A stretch of 64,000 bases of DNA from Tubulanus polymorphus (taxonomy: Eukaryota; Nemertea; Palaeonemertea; Tubulaniformes; Tubulanidae). Position numbers and translations under genes: made by a program. Below, one piece after another: positions 47,984 to 59,370 of this stretch (its first letter is position 1; every line of letters begins with the position of its first letter). A model generated the notes under the pieces. The model had not been told where the DNA came from and searched no databases. It saw nothing but the letters and a program-made list of their open reading frames with translations. Location: NCBI RefSeq assembly GCF_964204645.1, contig NC_134028.1:16729263-16793262 (forward strand). Reading direction: 5' to 3'.

Positions 47984-48406
47984 CTTATTAGTAAACTTAT
48001 AAGCAACAAATATAACAATAACTGTTCCACTTAAAATCCATATTATTTCATATTTCTGCTGTTCTTTACTTGGGGTATAATAATCTGATAATTTAGGTTT
48101 GTATGGATGTAATTTTTCTTTATTTGTTACCGCGTTATATAAACTCATTGCATCATCAACTGATTGAAAATCTCTATGTGAAATCTTCTGATCATATAAT
48201 TCTTTGTTAATATAATCCATATAGTTTTGTCGTTTTTCTCTATATTCTTCTGCTGCTTTATTGTATATCTCTAATGCTAAGTTATGTCTTTTTTGTTCTG
48301 TTAATGAACCATTTCTATCAATATGCTTGAATAAATAACCACCACCAGTAAATGCTAAAGCGTTAACAATTGCCGATCCTATGATAGTTATAATTGCAGA
48401 AGCCAT
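47981..48406 (-). CDS. Two-helix membrane protein, 141 aa
   Basis: Intact. N-terminal hydrophobic, Gly-rich segment (ASAIITIIGSAIVNALAFTG), a charged helical middle (YNKAAEEYREKRQNYMDYIN) and a C-terminal helix (IIWILSGTVIVIFVAYKF). Probably spans the membrane twice. Family unknown. Confidence 0.7.
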   Translation of the reverse strand: MASAIITIIGSAIVNALAFTGGGYLFKHIDRNGSLTEQKRHNLALEIYNKAAEEYREKRQNYMDYINKELYDQKISHRDFQSVDDAMSLYNAVTNKEKLHPYKPKLSDYYTPSKEQQKYEIIWILSGTVIVIFVAYKFTNK

Positions 48407-48430
48407 TTATTTAGTAAAATAATTACGCAT

Positions 48431-48653
48431 TTATATGGGAGGAATATATTTTTGTTTTTCCAAATAATCAATAGTTAAATTAGATAAAGTAACTGCTAAC
48501 GTTAATTTTAAAATATCATTTATATCAAATCTATCAACATTAACACTTCCCCTTTTAAATACTTTTTTTAATACCATTGAATAACCAACAGTTCCAACTG
48601 ATAGTAATGCGCCATTATATAATCCAGTTATTATCCACTTATTAATCACTCAT
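48431..48653 (-). pseudogene. Small membrane protein, about 73 aa, start region shifted
   Basis: The body (INKWIITGLYNGALLSVGTV, LKLTLAVTLSNLTIDYLEKQ) is open from 48649 down. The only ATG preceded by the shared junction motif is at 48653-48651, one frame away and followed by TAA. A single-base change near the start would explain this. Two hydrophobic stretches; function unknown. Confidence 0.55.
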
Positions 48654-48995
48654 TTATTTATCAAAAAAATTACTATCTTCAAAATATTTAGTTAACTTAT
48701 TTATGATTATTTCAACATTTATTTCATTACTACTTTTATGATTATCACATATTTTGGTTAATATGTTTTTAATATCATCAATAATTCCATCTTCATTTAA
48801 TTCATAATATTCTAAAGGTGATTTAATTAAATCAATTACTTTTTCTATATTATAATTTTCTTTATTAATCATTGATGCATTGTTAAATGATTTACTTTTT
48901 ATATCAGTAATTACATCATTTAGTTTAATTCTCATTTCTTTACCATGTTTAAAATCAAACCCAAAACATATACTCGGTCCAACAGTTATATTCAT
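48654..48995 (-). CDS. Polinton protein of unknown function, 113 aa
   Basis: Open frame starting MNITVGPSICFGFDFKHGK, acidic overall, with amphipathic helices and no membrane segment. Its last codons (FFDK) and stop lie inside the T-run/TAAATAA junction that elsewhere is non-coding, and a TAA in the neighbouring frame sits where other genes stop. The C-terminus may therefore be shifted by a small indel. Confidence 0.6.
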   Translation of the reverse strand: MNITVGPSICFGFDFKHGKEMRIKLNDVITDIKSKSFNNASMINKENYNIEKVIDLIKSPLEYYELNEDGIIDDIKNILTKICDNHKSSNEINVEIIINKLTKYFEDSNFFDK

Positions 48996-49015
48996 TTATA
49001 TAGTGAAAAAAATTA
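48996..49015 (-). promoter_or_regulatory. T-run/TATATAA junction
   Basis: Minus strand TAATTTTTTTCACTATATAA before ATG at 48995. Confidence 0.5.
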
Positions 49016-49772
49016 CTCTTTACATCTTATAACTAATTCATAAATTACAGGAAAGTTATTCAAATCAATTAAATATCCATTGTGATTTCTAATTTCTAAT
49101 CTAAAATTATTAAAACGAGGAATGCATGGTTTGAAATCACATTCTGTTAAATTATAATTTATTTGCGTTCCAAATTCTTTAACATTCTTCAATGGTAAAA
49201 TGTTTAGTAAACCAGAATTACAAGTTATATCTTTAGTTGCTTCGAATATTTTGTAGGATCGATTAAATTGCAATAAATATAAAAATGCGTGTAAGGTATT
49301 AAGTTTGGTGTAGCAACATCAATATTTGTAAAAGATCTATCTGGAAGAATTCCTAACAGTTTAGCTATAGGTTTTTTTACCATAAATTTATGTTTTTCAC
49401 TATTAGACAACCTTATCTTTATTCTATCAGAACTATCACTTTTTAAAATCTAATACTAAACCCAGAACTACTACCTAATTTGTGCCAGGCTTTTCTATTA
49501 ATTTCTTGTGCTAATGTATCTAAATTATATAACCCCGGTGTTAAATATATATAGACCCATGAATCTATGTGTCTATTAAAAACTAAAAAGGCTCTATGTT
49601 CAATAGTTTTATTCGATATATTATAAAAAGAATTACATAAACTTATATTAACTAATTTTAAATCAACACAATTCTTGAATTCTCTATCTAATTGTACTAG
49701 TAAATTATGTGATTTATAATTAGTAAGTCTTCTAGAATCAACAAATATTCTGTATTCTTTTAATTCTACCAT
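49013..49772 (-). pseudogene. Minor capsid (penton) protein candidate, two frameshifts
   Basis: Starts MVELKEYRIFVDSRRLTNYK at 49772 with a single-jelly-roll-like start (LVQLDREFKNCVDLKLVNIS, FYNISNKTIEHR, YIYLTPGLYNLDTLAQEINR). The frame shifts at a T/A run near 49447. The next block reads IRLSNSEKHKF and LLGILPDRSF, and a second shift near 49240 gives NVKEFGTQINYNLTECDFKP to the end. The pattern VDSRR, G-x-Y-x-L-x-x-L-A-x-x-[IL]-N and a Gly-Ile-Leu core is that of Polinton minor capsid proteins. It would fill the fivefold vertices. Confidence 0.7.
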
Positions 49773-49786
49773 TTATTTTACATATT

Positions 49787-50140
49787 TTATTCGAAATCTA
49801 TTTCATGGTGCCCTTTTTCATTCTTACCTTTGTATACGAAATAGAAATCACCAGAACATAATTCTTCTAGATCTTCACTTGATAATCTATGAAATCTATC
49901 CGGTAAATATGTTCTGAATTTATATGTATTTCCTTTTAATCCTTCATATTCTAAGTGTATAACTAATTTATCTCCATAGTTATTAGTAAATGTAACAATA
50001 TCTGTAATTAGATATTTCTTATGGATTGTTAATTCTGTTAACTTTTTGAATTTATAATCTACAGATTTTACATTTGTAGTATCTTTTATTCTATATAGAA
50101 ATAATTTGTTGTTCTCACTGTGTGTTTGTTTACTCTCCAT
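49787..50140 (-). CDS. Polinton protein of unknown function, 117 aa
   Basis: Intact. Beta-rich pattern with KYLITDIVTFTNNYGDKLVI, LKGNTYKFRTYLPDRFHRLS and FYFVYKGKNEKGHHEIDFE. I have an impression of similar small proteins in other Polintons and invertebrate repeats but cannot name the family. It lies between capsid and polymerase genes with a 14-nt spacer on one side. Confidence 0.65.
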   Translation of the reverse strand: MESKQTHSENNKLFLYRIKDTTNVKSVDYKFKKLTELTIHKKYLITDIVTFTNNYGDKLVIHLEYEGLKGNTYKFRTYLPDRFHRLSSEDLEELCSGDFYFVYKGKNEKGHHEIDFE

Positions 50141-50169
50141 TTATAATACATATTTTTATTAAAATTTGA

Positions 50170-53100
50170 TTAACACGTTAGAATTCTTTTCATTATCTCG
50201 TTCTCTTTTGTTTCTTCTCTTTTAAATTTTAAGTATTCATATAAATTACAACCATAAGCAACTGTAGGAATTCCATCATCTAAAATATATCTTTTATCAT
50301 CAAATGGGTTTGGACTTATCTTTTCAATTTTTTCAATAAACATTTCATGATCTTCAGATCTTAAACATCTCATTTTATGTTTTCTAACTTCTTCATTGAA
50401 TATACAATTGATGTAATCTTTGAAATGAATATTCTTTTCTACTACACTTTTGGTTATTCCTTTTAACTTTTTAGCTTCGTGGTCTTAAGTTTTATATGAA
50501 TACATTTTAGATCTAATACCAATGAATTCAATCATTTCTTCACCGCCTAATTCATCTTTGAATTTACCGGGAACTTTTTTATTATCATTGCTAAACAATT
50601 CATGATTTTTAGGATAATTTCTAAAATCAAAATGATGTTTTAATGTTTTTAAATCATCTGTTATGTTATCAGTTTTTATCTTTAATATGTAACTGTCGGT
50701 ATCAAAATATAATATTTCTATATGTTTTTCTCCAAAAAGTGGTTGTAATACATTATAATAGAATTCATACATTAGTAATTTTGATAATTCTAAAACTGAA
50801 GCGCCAACATAGATTGGTTTATTAAATTTCATTGATGTTCTTCTCATTTTAACTGCAGCTAAATTTTCATCAAATATTCTGTTACCAATGAACTTAGGAT
50901 ATGATTGTAAATGTCTAATTCTTTTACCATTACTAACTAACTCAATATCATTTCTATTTCTAATATTTTCACAAGTCTTACCATAGAATGCATTATTCAT
51001 TAACTTGAAGAAATCTTTTTCGAAATCAGTTTGAGCTTTAGTTCTCTGTTTGGCGTTAAATTCTATATACTTTTCTAACCACTTAGATTGGCTGAATGAA
51101 ATATATCTATGTACTTTTTTTAGAATTATTCCTTGTTTTAGATAAAACTTTAACATTCTATAATGTACTACATAATTATATTTATCTTCCTGAGTTACCA
51201 TTATCTTTTCTGTATGAATATGATTTTCGGGTTTAATCTTTTTTGATAATTTGATAATTCTTCATGAGTTACAGTTTTATGTTCGGGACAGTAAGCTAGA
51301 TTTCTAGATTTAAATTTAATATGTTCAGGATATTCTAAATCTACAACAAAGAAGTAACCAGTATCTGAATCATCTGCAATATCTAGAATTCTTTTCTTCC
51401 AATCAAATTTATCATTATTTTCATTCTGTAAAACTTCAGTTAATTCAAATACTCCATAAGGTTGTGGTTCCATCATTGCCCAACCATACAAATTATTTGC
51501 ATCTATATATAATAACTTATATCCAGGGTTATCATTTACATTGAAATATCTATCACCTAATACACCTGAAACACCTCCTCTTATAGATTTTTCAAATAAT
51601 AATAATTGATCTATTTTTGTTGACAAATCCATTTTTATATCTGTAAATTTTAAGCCACAATCCCATGTTAAACCTGGTGATGAATAACAATGACAAGGAT
51701 CAATATTAAAATATTTTAGGTTTACATCACTAAACCTTTCGAATATATCCGATAATAATAATACATCTGATTTTAAATATAAATCTACTAATTGCCCATG
51801 ATTTTCTATTTTGAAATGATTCCAAATATTCAATGTTCTATTATATACTTCATCTTTAACATATTCATTTTTTAATTCATCATAAAATTGTTCTTTTAAT
51901 AATTCAGTTATATTGAAATCATTATGTGATTTATAAAATGAATGTGGAATTGCTCCTTTATATCTCATTAATTGAAAATCATCATTATTTGGGTAATATT
52001 CTTTTAATATCTTTAATTCATCATCAACTAATGATTTTGATAAGTAATCTAATGAACTATTTAAAAATCTATATGAATCTATAAATCTTAGGCAACCAAA
52101 TTGGAATGATATATAATTCTCAGATGTTTTAGCTAACATTCTAAATTTATAAGTTGGTATTTTATCTTTTGATCTATTTGAATTTAATCGTTCTATTTCA
52201 TTATTAATTTCTTCTATTTTATGGCATAACTGTTTGATGAATAAATGTGCATCATATCCTGATAGATTATGAAATATAACTGGTACAAAATTGATTTTCT
52301 TAGCTTGTAAGTTACAATTATCATGTGTAGCAGCGCCTCTAAACTTTCCGTTCAAATGATTATGGTCTCTTACTTTTTTATCTTTAAAATTAAATATCTT
52401 TTCACAATAATAACATTTATCTGCAAACGCAAATTCTTCTTTATCTTCTTCTGTCATTATAATTTCTATATTTGTATTCAATAATTTACTAAATCTTATT
52501 TCATATTCAATTAATAAGTCACAAAAATGATTGATAACATTTTCATTTCTATAATCATAAAATTCACTTTCAATTAGTTCTGGATAATCAGATTTTATAC
52601 ATAACCCGAAAGCAGCAGCTGATTGATGAATCTTTTTAATAGTATTTGTTTTTGGTGGTTCTTCAGAATAATCATTTTCATTAGAATTTAATTTCTTTCT
52701 CTTATAATATATTTCTTTTCTATCTTGATCAGTTATTTCTTTATTTAATGATTCAAAATCTCCATATATTACAAATGGTACTTTATTTTTGTAATCATAT
52801 TTTTTGAATTCTAATATTTTATCCTTTTCATTTGGTAAAACTAATTTACAATAATCATGATTTTCACATAATTGTTTATGATTTAATAATGTACTTTCAT
52901 TACTGAATCTATGTAAACATTTTCTACAAAGATATATTTTATGGTGATCATTTTCTGATTTAAAAAATAAATCGATTTGTTTAATCCACATATAATGATT
53001 CTCATAATATAGTATATCTATTACATCATTTGAATCATAATCTTTTGATAGATATAAAGGTTCTAATGTATAATGTTTTATATTGTTACCTTTTGTATTT

Positions 53101-54196
53101 GGTAATTTGATTAAATCAAATACATTTATTCTTAAATTATTATCTCTTTCTATCTTTGGGACGTTTTTAATTCTAACAGGATACTTATCTATCTTATAAT
53201 TATTTTCAAATGGTTTATAATGAGTTAATCTAAAACTATGTTGTTTATAATCTTCAACTGGGTGTAAACAACTTATTATAGCCCATAGAAAACATTTATC
53301 ATCATCATTTTGTACATTTATTACAGCATTAGTTTTAAATGGTAGTTTAATATAACTCGATGCTTCAATATCTGGTTCTTTATAATATGATACATTATTT
53401 TCATCTATAGGTTTTGATTTTGTTAACTAATTATATTTTGTGTTAAACATGTAAAGTCATAAATATTATTTCATCAAATATTAAACCAGATCCTTCAAAA
53501 TATTTCTCTTCTATTTTAGTTTTTACTTCATTATAACATTTATCTAATTTATCATCTATATGTTGTTTATATATAATATGTTGTGAATGAGAATTTATAT
53601 TATATATTGGTTTATCTTCAGATTTTATAAACTTTACTTTAGAAGATATACTAATTTTAATTACTTATTTTTATTATTTCTTTCATATTTTCTAAATGTT
53701 TTTTATTTTCTTCTAATGTTTTTCCTTTATGAAATTTAAACTCGATAGCTGTTGGACCAATATCACTTTTAAATGCTTCGGTTATCTCTATATCTTTTTT
53801 ATTATCTAATGAATTAATATATTTTCTTACATCTTCCATGTACGGTCTTTTATTGTTTAATTTATTTTTTATGCTTTTAATTGTCTTCTGTTTCTTATCA
53901 TTATCTTTATCAAAATAATCTTCACCTAAAATATCATTATTCATATTTCTAATATGACTTTTAGATTTTAAATGTTCTTTATAATATCTTTTATCACTGA
54001 ATGATTGATTACATGTATCACATTTGTATGTTTCTTTTTCATTCTTTAATTCATCTAATTTAGTTTCTAATATATCATCTTCATATTCTAATTTCAATTT
54101 ATTCTCTAAATGTGTTTTAGTTTTATTGTGTCTTGCTTTTTGGGATTTATCTATATTGATATCACATGTTGGGCAGTAGTACTTATTTGCTTCCAT
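50170..54196 (-). pseudogene. Protein-primed family B DNA polymerase, several lesions
   Basis: Starts at 54196 with two C2H2-like fingers (CPTCDINIDKSQKARHNKTK, CDTCNQSFSDKRYYKEHLKS). A frame change near 53660 leads to YFEGSGLIFDEIIF; a stop and shift near 53430 lead to SSYIKLPF and DDDKCFLWAI. Then an unbroken stretch to 51250 has exonuclease motifs VIYGDFESLN, FHNLSGYDAHLFI and YLKSDVLLL, an HNH-like zinc insertion (CYYCEKIFNFKDKKVRDHNH) and polymerase motif A (LYIDANNLYGWAM). A frameshift at an A-run near 51243 precedes motif B (LMNNAFYGKTCEN) and motif C (ILYFDTDSYILK). TAA at 50485-50487 precedes the conserved C-terminus (DDKRYILDDGIPTVAYG). About 1,340 codons, full family length. Would replicate the element from protein-primed ends. 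Confidence 0.9.
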
Positions 54197-54250
54197 TTTA
54201 ATACTAAATTTTTTATTAAAATTGATTTTAGAAGTTCAATGATTTATATC

Positions 54251-54816
54251 ATGTATTATTTCAATCACACTTTACTAACTAACACTTTTAATGTTTAAAA
54301 ATCTAACTCACACAAATATGAATATTGAAATAATGTTGTAAATATATACTTTTATATTGAATAATCTGTCAATTTAAATGATATTCATGTACATGATTAT
54401 TTTAAGAGTAATAGGGGTAATGGGCTTTCAGGTTAAAGGTTGAATGGTCAAGTTCATTAAAAACAAATATTAAAAGTAATTTAAAACTATAATATATTTT
54501 CATAACCGTGTGTATTTCAGTTGAATAATAGAATAATTATTATTATTAAAATATATTTGATTATATGAATTTGTGTATTGTAAATAAATCAATTGGTCGC
54601 GGAGCGGAGCGGTAGCGAAGTGGAGCGACCAATTGATTTAATACAATATGGTTTTTAAATTCAAATTATTGATATCTTAGAATAAATATTTAGTTATAAT
54701 ATAAAATGCACACGGTTATGAAAATATATTATAGTTTTAAATTACTTTTAATGTTTTGTTTTTTAATGAGCTCGACCGTTCGACCTTTGGCTTGAAAGCC
54801 CATTACCCCTATTACT
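54251..54816 (-). repeat. Polinton right terminal inverted repeat
   Basis: Inverse of 36917-37478. The outer 410 bp (54407-54816) are again an imperfect palindrome with the GC-rich core at 54593-54632. The internal copy of the tip (AGTAATAGGGGTAATGGGCT, from 54407) is followed by the same diverged tip variant as in the left repeat. Confidence 0.95.
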
Positions 54817-56169
54817 TTGTCCTGTCCGATTTGGTTTCATCCAATTGAGAGACTGCCTTTTCCAGTTAGGGCATTTTTGGATCACGTCACTCCAGGAAAT
54901 GACTTAACGCTTTTGGGCCCCTTCGTCGGTTCCACATGTTTCATTTGAGCTATAGACTACAATGGTGACACCATGATGGTCAGTAACTGACCAATTGAGA
55001 TATCCCCGAGTCTGAACACTTGACTTCGAATTTCGGAAATTTATCATGTAATGTTTGTTTTCAAACTACTAAGGAATCATCTTTGCAAATTCATCACTGA
55101 CCATCACTGACCACCAATGACCAATAGAGAATTTCGTTATCTCTTACGCCATTTTTCTCGGGGTTGCCAATGACCACTAGATGGCGCTTAATGATCACCT
55201 AGTAAAAGACGATTGAATCTTCATCTACGACTTAATGATCATTTGAGGTAAGTATCGAGCAACTGATTTATAATCAGTGTGTTATTATCATTCTTAGGGT
55301 GCTATAGACTTACCTTATCGCATCCGTAGGCCTGAGAAATATCCTATTGTTTCGCGAAATGTGCGTATATTTCGAGCGGCTGCCAACCATTTTAGTTCAA
55401 AGTTCATATGCAGTGGCGCTCCTAGGAGAGTGACTATGGGAAGCCGTAAAGGCCAAAATATATTTAATTCAATTTAACTTTACTGTTATTTTTCAAGACC
55501 CGAATGTAATCAAATAAATTACTGAAATAACAATGAAACATATGGCTAAGAGCCATGGCTCAATAGATTAGGGCTACAAAAGATACCACAAGTCTCTGAT
55601 CTAACGTCCCAGCGGGGTCAGTTTTAACTGCCGGGTACCGGTACCACAGTTCTATTTTACGATGTCGTCACTGGGTATTCAACCAGCCATTTCCAAGAGA
55701 GAGAATTAGGAACTTTTGAATCATGACTGATTTTAGATTAATCTGAACTTATAGTTTGAGCAAGGCAATACGAGCCGGATCCGGGGTAGACATACGTGTA
55801 CGGTACATGTATCAAACAGGGGATTCCTTATGGCCATAAAACCAAACAAATGTGTTGAAAATAAAAATGTTTTATTATTTAATTAAGGTTAAGGAAACCA
55901 AATCCTTTGAAAACCAATTTCAACGCTAAAATTTATAATTCGATATACAATTCACAGCTAATAAATATTTACAGTAGGGCCTAACAGTTAATAGGCCAGG
56001 CCTAATTAATAAGCCTATTCGAAATAAAGTTATTATTTATTATTAAATAACTTTATTTTAGGTAGAATTAAATTAACACAGTTTATCATATCATTATTCG
56101 TAGTAATTATTGAATTAGTACACACAGATATTGTTTCAAAAATTAATTAATAACAACATGATCCTTAAT

Positions 56170-57330
56170 TTAAGAGCAAAGTGCGCGCTTGACATTTGAT
56201 ATTTCCACGCAAACAATAACTACATCATCCATTAAAGGAACGGTTTTGACCTCCAGCGTATTCTTTAAAATTCTGAAATTCTTCATCCGCCCTATAGCTT
56301 GCTCAACATATATCCGGACGTTTGCAATTCGGGATGTAGTTTTCACTGAATCCTTGGTCATCTGTGCATTATGATAAACAATCGGGGGGATTGCTAACGT
56401 TGCGTGTCTTGATATTAAAATTTCCTGAACTTTGAAACCTCGGTCGGCCATTATTTCGTCGTGTGGTTCAATGAAGTCGAGAATACCGCAATCAGTGAAT
56501 ATATATTTATCACTAGCACGACCTCCGTAGCAAGGCGAAACGTACGATATCAATCCACTTGGAGTAATGGCAATCAAAAACTTTATCGTATTAGAATGTT
56601 TGTAGTCGCTCCAAGTAGCTGCTTGTAGGTCGAGCGCTGTTGGCGTTTCAATAGAAATTTCAGTGCAGTCCACGATACACCTTGTATGCGGATAAAACTG
56701 AACAAATGCAGCTGGTAGAAGAGCTTTGGTTTGATTCTTTGAAGGCCAGATAATGATACATGATAATTCAAGCCTCATTAGATGTATCCACGTTGAAAAT
56801 ATCGAGCTAACGGCAGAAATTGATACGTTGAAACGGTGCGATAAATCACGAACCAATAACCCCAGACGTAAACGCATCAAAACCATGAAATATTCATCTT
56901 CGAGGATTAGTTTTCTCCTTCTACCCATCTTATTGTTCGACAGAGTTTCTCTTGTTTGACCACCTCTCCAATAAACCATACAGGCAGCTTTTTCAGACAA
57001 GAAATTAAAAATAGTTTTCAAAGTTGCCCGATTATCGAAACCGGTAAAGAACTTTACGTCAACATCCCGCGTCATCTCATCAAATGCGACGCACGATGTC
57101 AGGCTCATCGTGTTCCCATCACCTGAACCGTCTACCGCAACACCCGTATATATCGGCTGCGTTGTGGTCTTCTTACTAATCACCGAACGTGAACAATCTC
57201 TATTTTTTCGCTTCTTTGGCATATTTTGTTCCTCGTTTGTAACGTATGGATAAGGGTTGATATCGGTCGGCCTCCCATCGATGAAATGATTTGAGCAGAC
57301 CTTCGACGTCACTGTTAGCTGCTTACCCAT
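56170..57330 (-). CDS. ISL2EU/DDE_Tnp_4-type transposase, 386 aa, N-terminal THAP remnant
   Basis: Begins within the second half of a THAP-like zinc finger (KVCSNHFIDGRPT, C12/H15); the first half should be in an upstream exon, of which a partial candidate lies at 57360-57490 (MGKYDNCCFCENARNYPF). A helix-turn-helix (LVRDLSHRFNVSISAVSSIF) precedes the DDE domain: D221 (CIVDCTEISIE), D296 (IMADRGF) and E343 (YVEQAIGRMKNFRI), with the diagnostic TWSDYKHSNTIKFLIAITPS. The domain is open from start to stop. It would cut and insert the element with 2-bp duplications. Confidence 0.8.
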   Translation of the reverse strand: MGKQLTVTSKVCSNHFIDGRPTDINPYPYVTNEEQNMPKKRKNRDCSRSVISKKTTTQPIYTGVAVDGSGDGNTMSLTSCVAFDEMTRDVDVKFFTGFDNRATLKTIFNFLSEKAACMVYWRGGQTRETLSNNKMGRRRKLILEDEYFMVLMRLRLGLLVRDLSHRFNVSISAVSSIFSTWIHLMRLELSCIIIWPSKNQTKALLPAAFVQFYPHTRCIVDCTEISIETPTALDLQAATWSDYKHSNTIKFLIAITPSGLISYVSPCYGGRASDKYIFTDCGILDFIEPHDEIMADRGFKVQEILISRHATLAIPPIVYHNAQMTKDSVKTTSRIANVRIYVEQAIGRMKNFRILKNTLEVKTVPLMDDVVIVCVEISNVKRALCS

Positions 57331-57567
57331 TTTTTTCTAGTGCGGTTTTACAGTGATTCACAAATGTTGGATCATTGCGTCGAACAATGTCGTAATATAT
57401 CAATTTTCCATCTACATGAGGTTTTTTTTATCTCTGAGAACGGATAATTTCTTGCGTTTTCACAAAAACAGCAATTGTCATATTTCCCCATCTGTAAATA
57501 AACGTAATACACATGTTTGTTATGAAAGCTTCTTAATTTGAAAAATTGATTTTATTTCCATTTCAGA

Positions 57568-59370
57568 ATGGCTGAGATCCAGGGATACGATGATTTTGTC
57601 AAATTGACTGTAGACAAATTAAAATCGTATTTATGCGCTCGCGGTTTAAGGACGACGGGCACGAAAGCTGAATTGGTCGCAAGATGCTTTTGTGCATGGG
57701 AAAATAAAACTCCACTTAAAATAAGCGACGTCCAAATCGGGAAAAAACTAATCGATGAATTACAACCTTACGCTAATAAAGGCAGGACTCGACAACCAGC
57801 ACGATCCGAAATCAACATCGAATTGGTCCACCGATATGAGAAATTGGACCATGCTGAACATAGGACAGATATTCAAATTCATCCTTGAACACAGAGATTA
57901 CAATATCGATTACATCGGAAAGTACAAAACCATGAAGGCCTATTACTACTTTGCAAGCGGATACGTCGGACCAATCATGTATGAATTAATTAATTTATCT
58001 ATTCCAATCATCGTATATAAATCAACAGTAACACCTTCGCAGAAAATCAACGATAGTCCTCATAACGTTTGGATATCTTGTGATCGCCAGACTAGTGATA
58101 TAAAGGCAGCGTGGTGCAGTTGCACAGCAGGTTATGGAGAGACGTGCAATCATGTAATCGCAGTACTTTATAAACTTAATCATGCTATTGAAAATTTTCT
58201 AAATGATAAATCATGTACGGAGGAAGGATGCGCGTGGAACAATCAAGCCAGAAAACAGATCAAACCAATGAGAGTTAGTGATATGTATTTCAGAACTGAT
58301 GCGGTAGCCTTGAATTATGATGTAAACGACGATGATGAGATTGATGAAAACGATACTACGCCAGTTATTTCGAGAAAGAACTTTGATCCGAGAACACCAC
58401 AACATAGAGTGATTGACGAAACAAGATTAGCGTCACTATATGAATATCTGCATACTACAGCACCTAGATCAGTACTTGTCTCGGTATTGTCATTGCGAAA
58501 CAACTCACAGATAGCACCTGCACTTCCACCAACTATTCGGGAAATAATTGATAATGAAGAGGATTGTAAAATAATTGAAACGATTATTTCAATATCTAAT
58601 GCGCAAATTGAAGCACTTGAGGGCGCAACAAGAGGACAATCTTCATCGAATATGTGGAAAATTCATCGAATTGGCAGAATTACTGGCTCCGTGTGCCATA
58701 ACGTATACACCAAGGTACGTACTTGAACGATTATCATCATTGCTCAATCATAGGCTCATTGATTATAATGAAAAACTATCATTTCATTCAAGGTCAACAC
58801 AATGTTGCGATCAAGGGCAGCAGATGTCGACTGCGAAATCTTCTCTTCCGAATTTGTACGGCTGGCCCTTCATTAGCTTCTGTTCCGGCTGTAATTTGGG
58901 GAAATGAAAAAGAGGAAGGAGCAAAAGCGAAGTTCCTTTCGACGATGAAAGATAGAGGCCATGTCGATTGTTCTATATCGACATGTGGTCTGTTTTGCGA
59001 CAAACAGAAGCCCTATATTGCTGCGTCCCCAGATGCGATTTTCGAGTGCAAATGTTGTGGGAAGTTTGTCGTGGAAATTAAATGCCCGTATTCGATAAGA
59101 GGAAAAAACATTCTAGAGAACTATCAACAGACGTCATTTCTGGTTATGAACGGTGGTCAAATTCAACTGAATCGCAGCAGTAACTACTACAGTCAAATCA
59201 ACTGCGAAATGAAAGAGACGGGTATATCGGCGTGTTTCTTCGTTGTGTGGACGGGTCATGATCTGTTCATTGAACAAATTTCATTTGACAATGATTTATG
59301 GGAGAGAATCGAAACGAATTCGGCAATATTTTTCAAAGACAAGATCATACAATATCTCAAAAGGAAGTGA
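57568..59370 (+). pseudogene. SAP-SWIM-YqaJ nuclease-like protein, two frameshifts
   Basis: An N-terminal SAP motif (LTVDKLKSYLCARGLRTTGT) is followed by a frame change near 57845. Then come KAYYYFASGYVG, a SWIM zinc finger (AWCSCTAGYGETCNHV, about 58108-58155), and RIGRITGSVCHNVYTK at the exon end (58714, GTACGT). After a 78-nt intron (acceptor CAAG, exon from 58793) a second frame change near 58853 leads to the YqaJ-type nuclease core: VIWGNEKEEGAKAKF, CGLFCDKQKPYIAASPDAIF and VVEIKCPYSIRGK (E-x-K). Related to lambda-exonuclease-like recombinases; in ISL2EU it accompanies the transposase and its exact role is unknown. Confidence 0.75.

Larger units (their letters stand above)
36917..54816. 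mobile_element. Polinton/Maverick element, 17.9 kb, decayed
   Basis: Begins AGTAAGAGGG and ends with the inverse CTATTACT, within inverted repeats of about 562 and 566 bp. The flanking pentamer TTGTC (36912-36916 and 54817-54821) occurs once in the uninterrupted X copy A (ATTTTAATTGTCCTGTCCG near 29155-29173), so it is a target duplication. A sixth base would be mismatched (A versus T); Polintons usually make 6 bp. It carries integrase, packaging ATPase, capsid and DNA polymerase B genes. AT content is far higher than in the flanks. Multiple stops and frameshifts and roughly 3-4% difference between the two ends indicate age. Confidence 0.95.
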
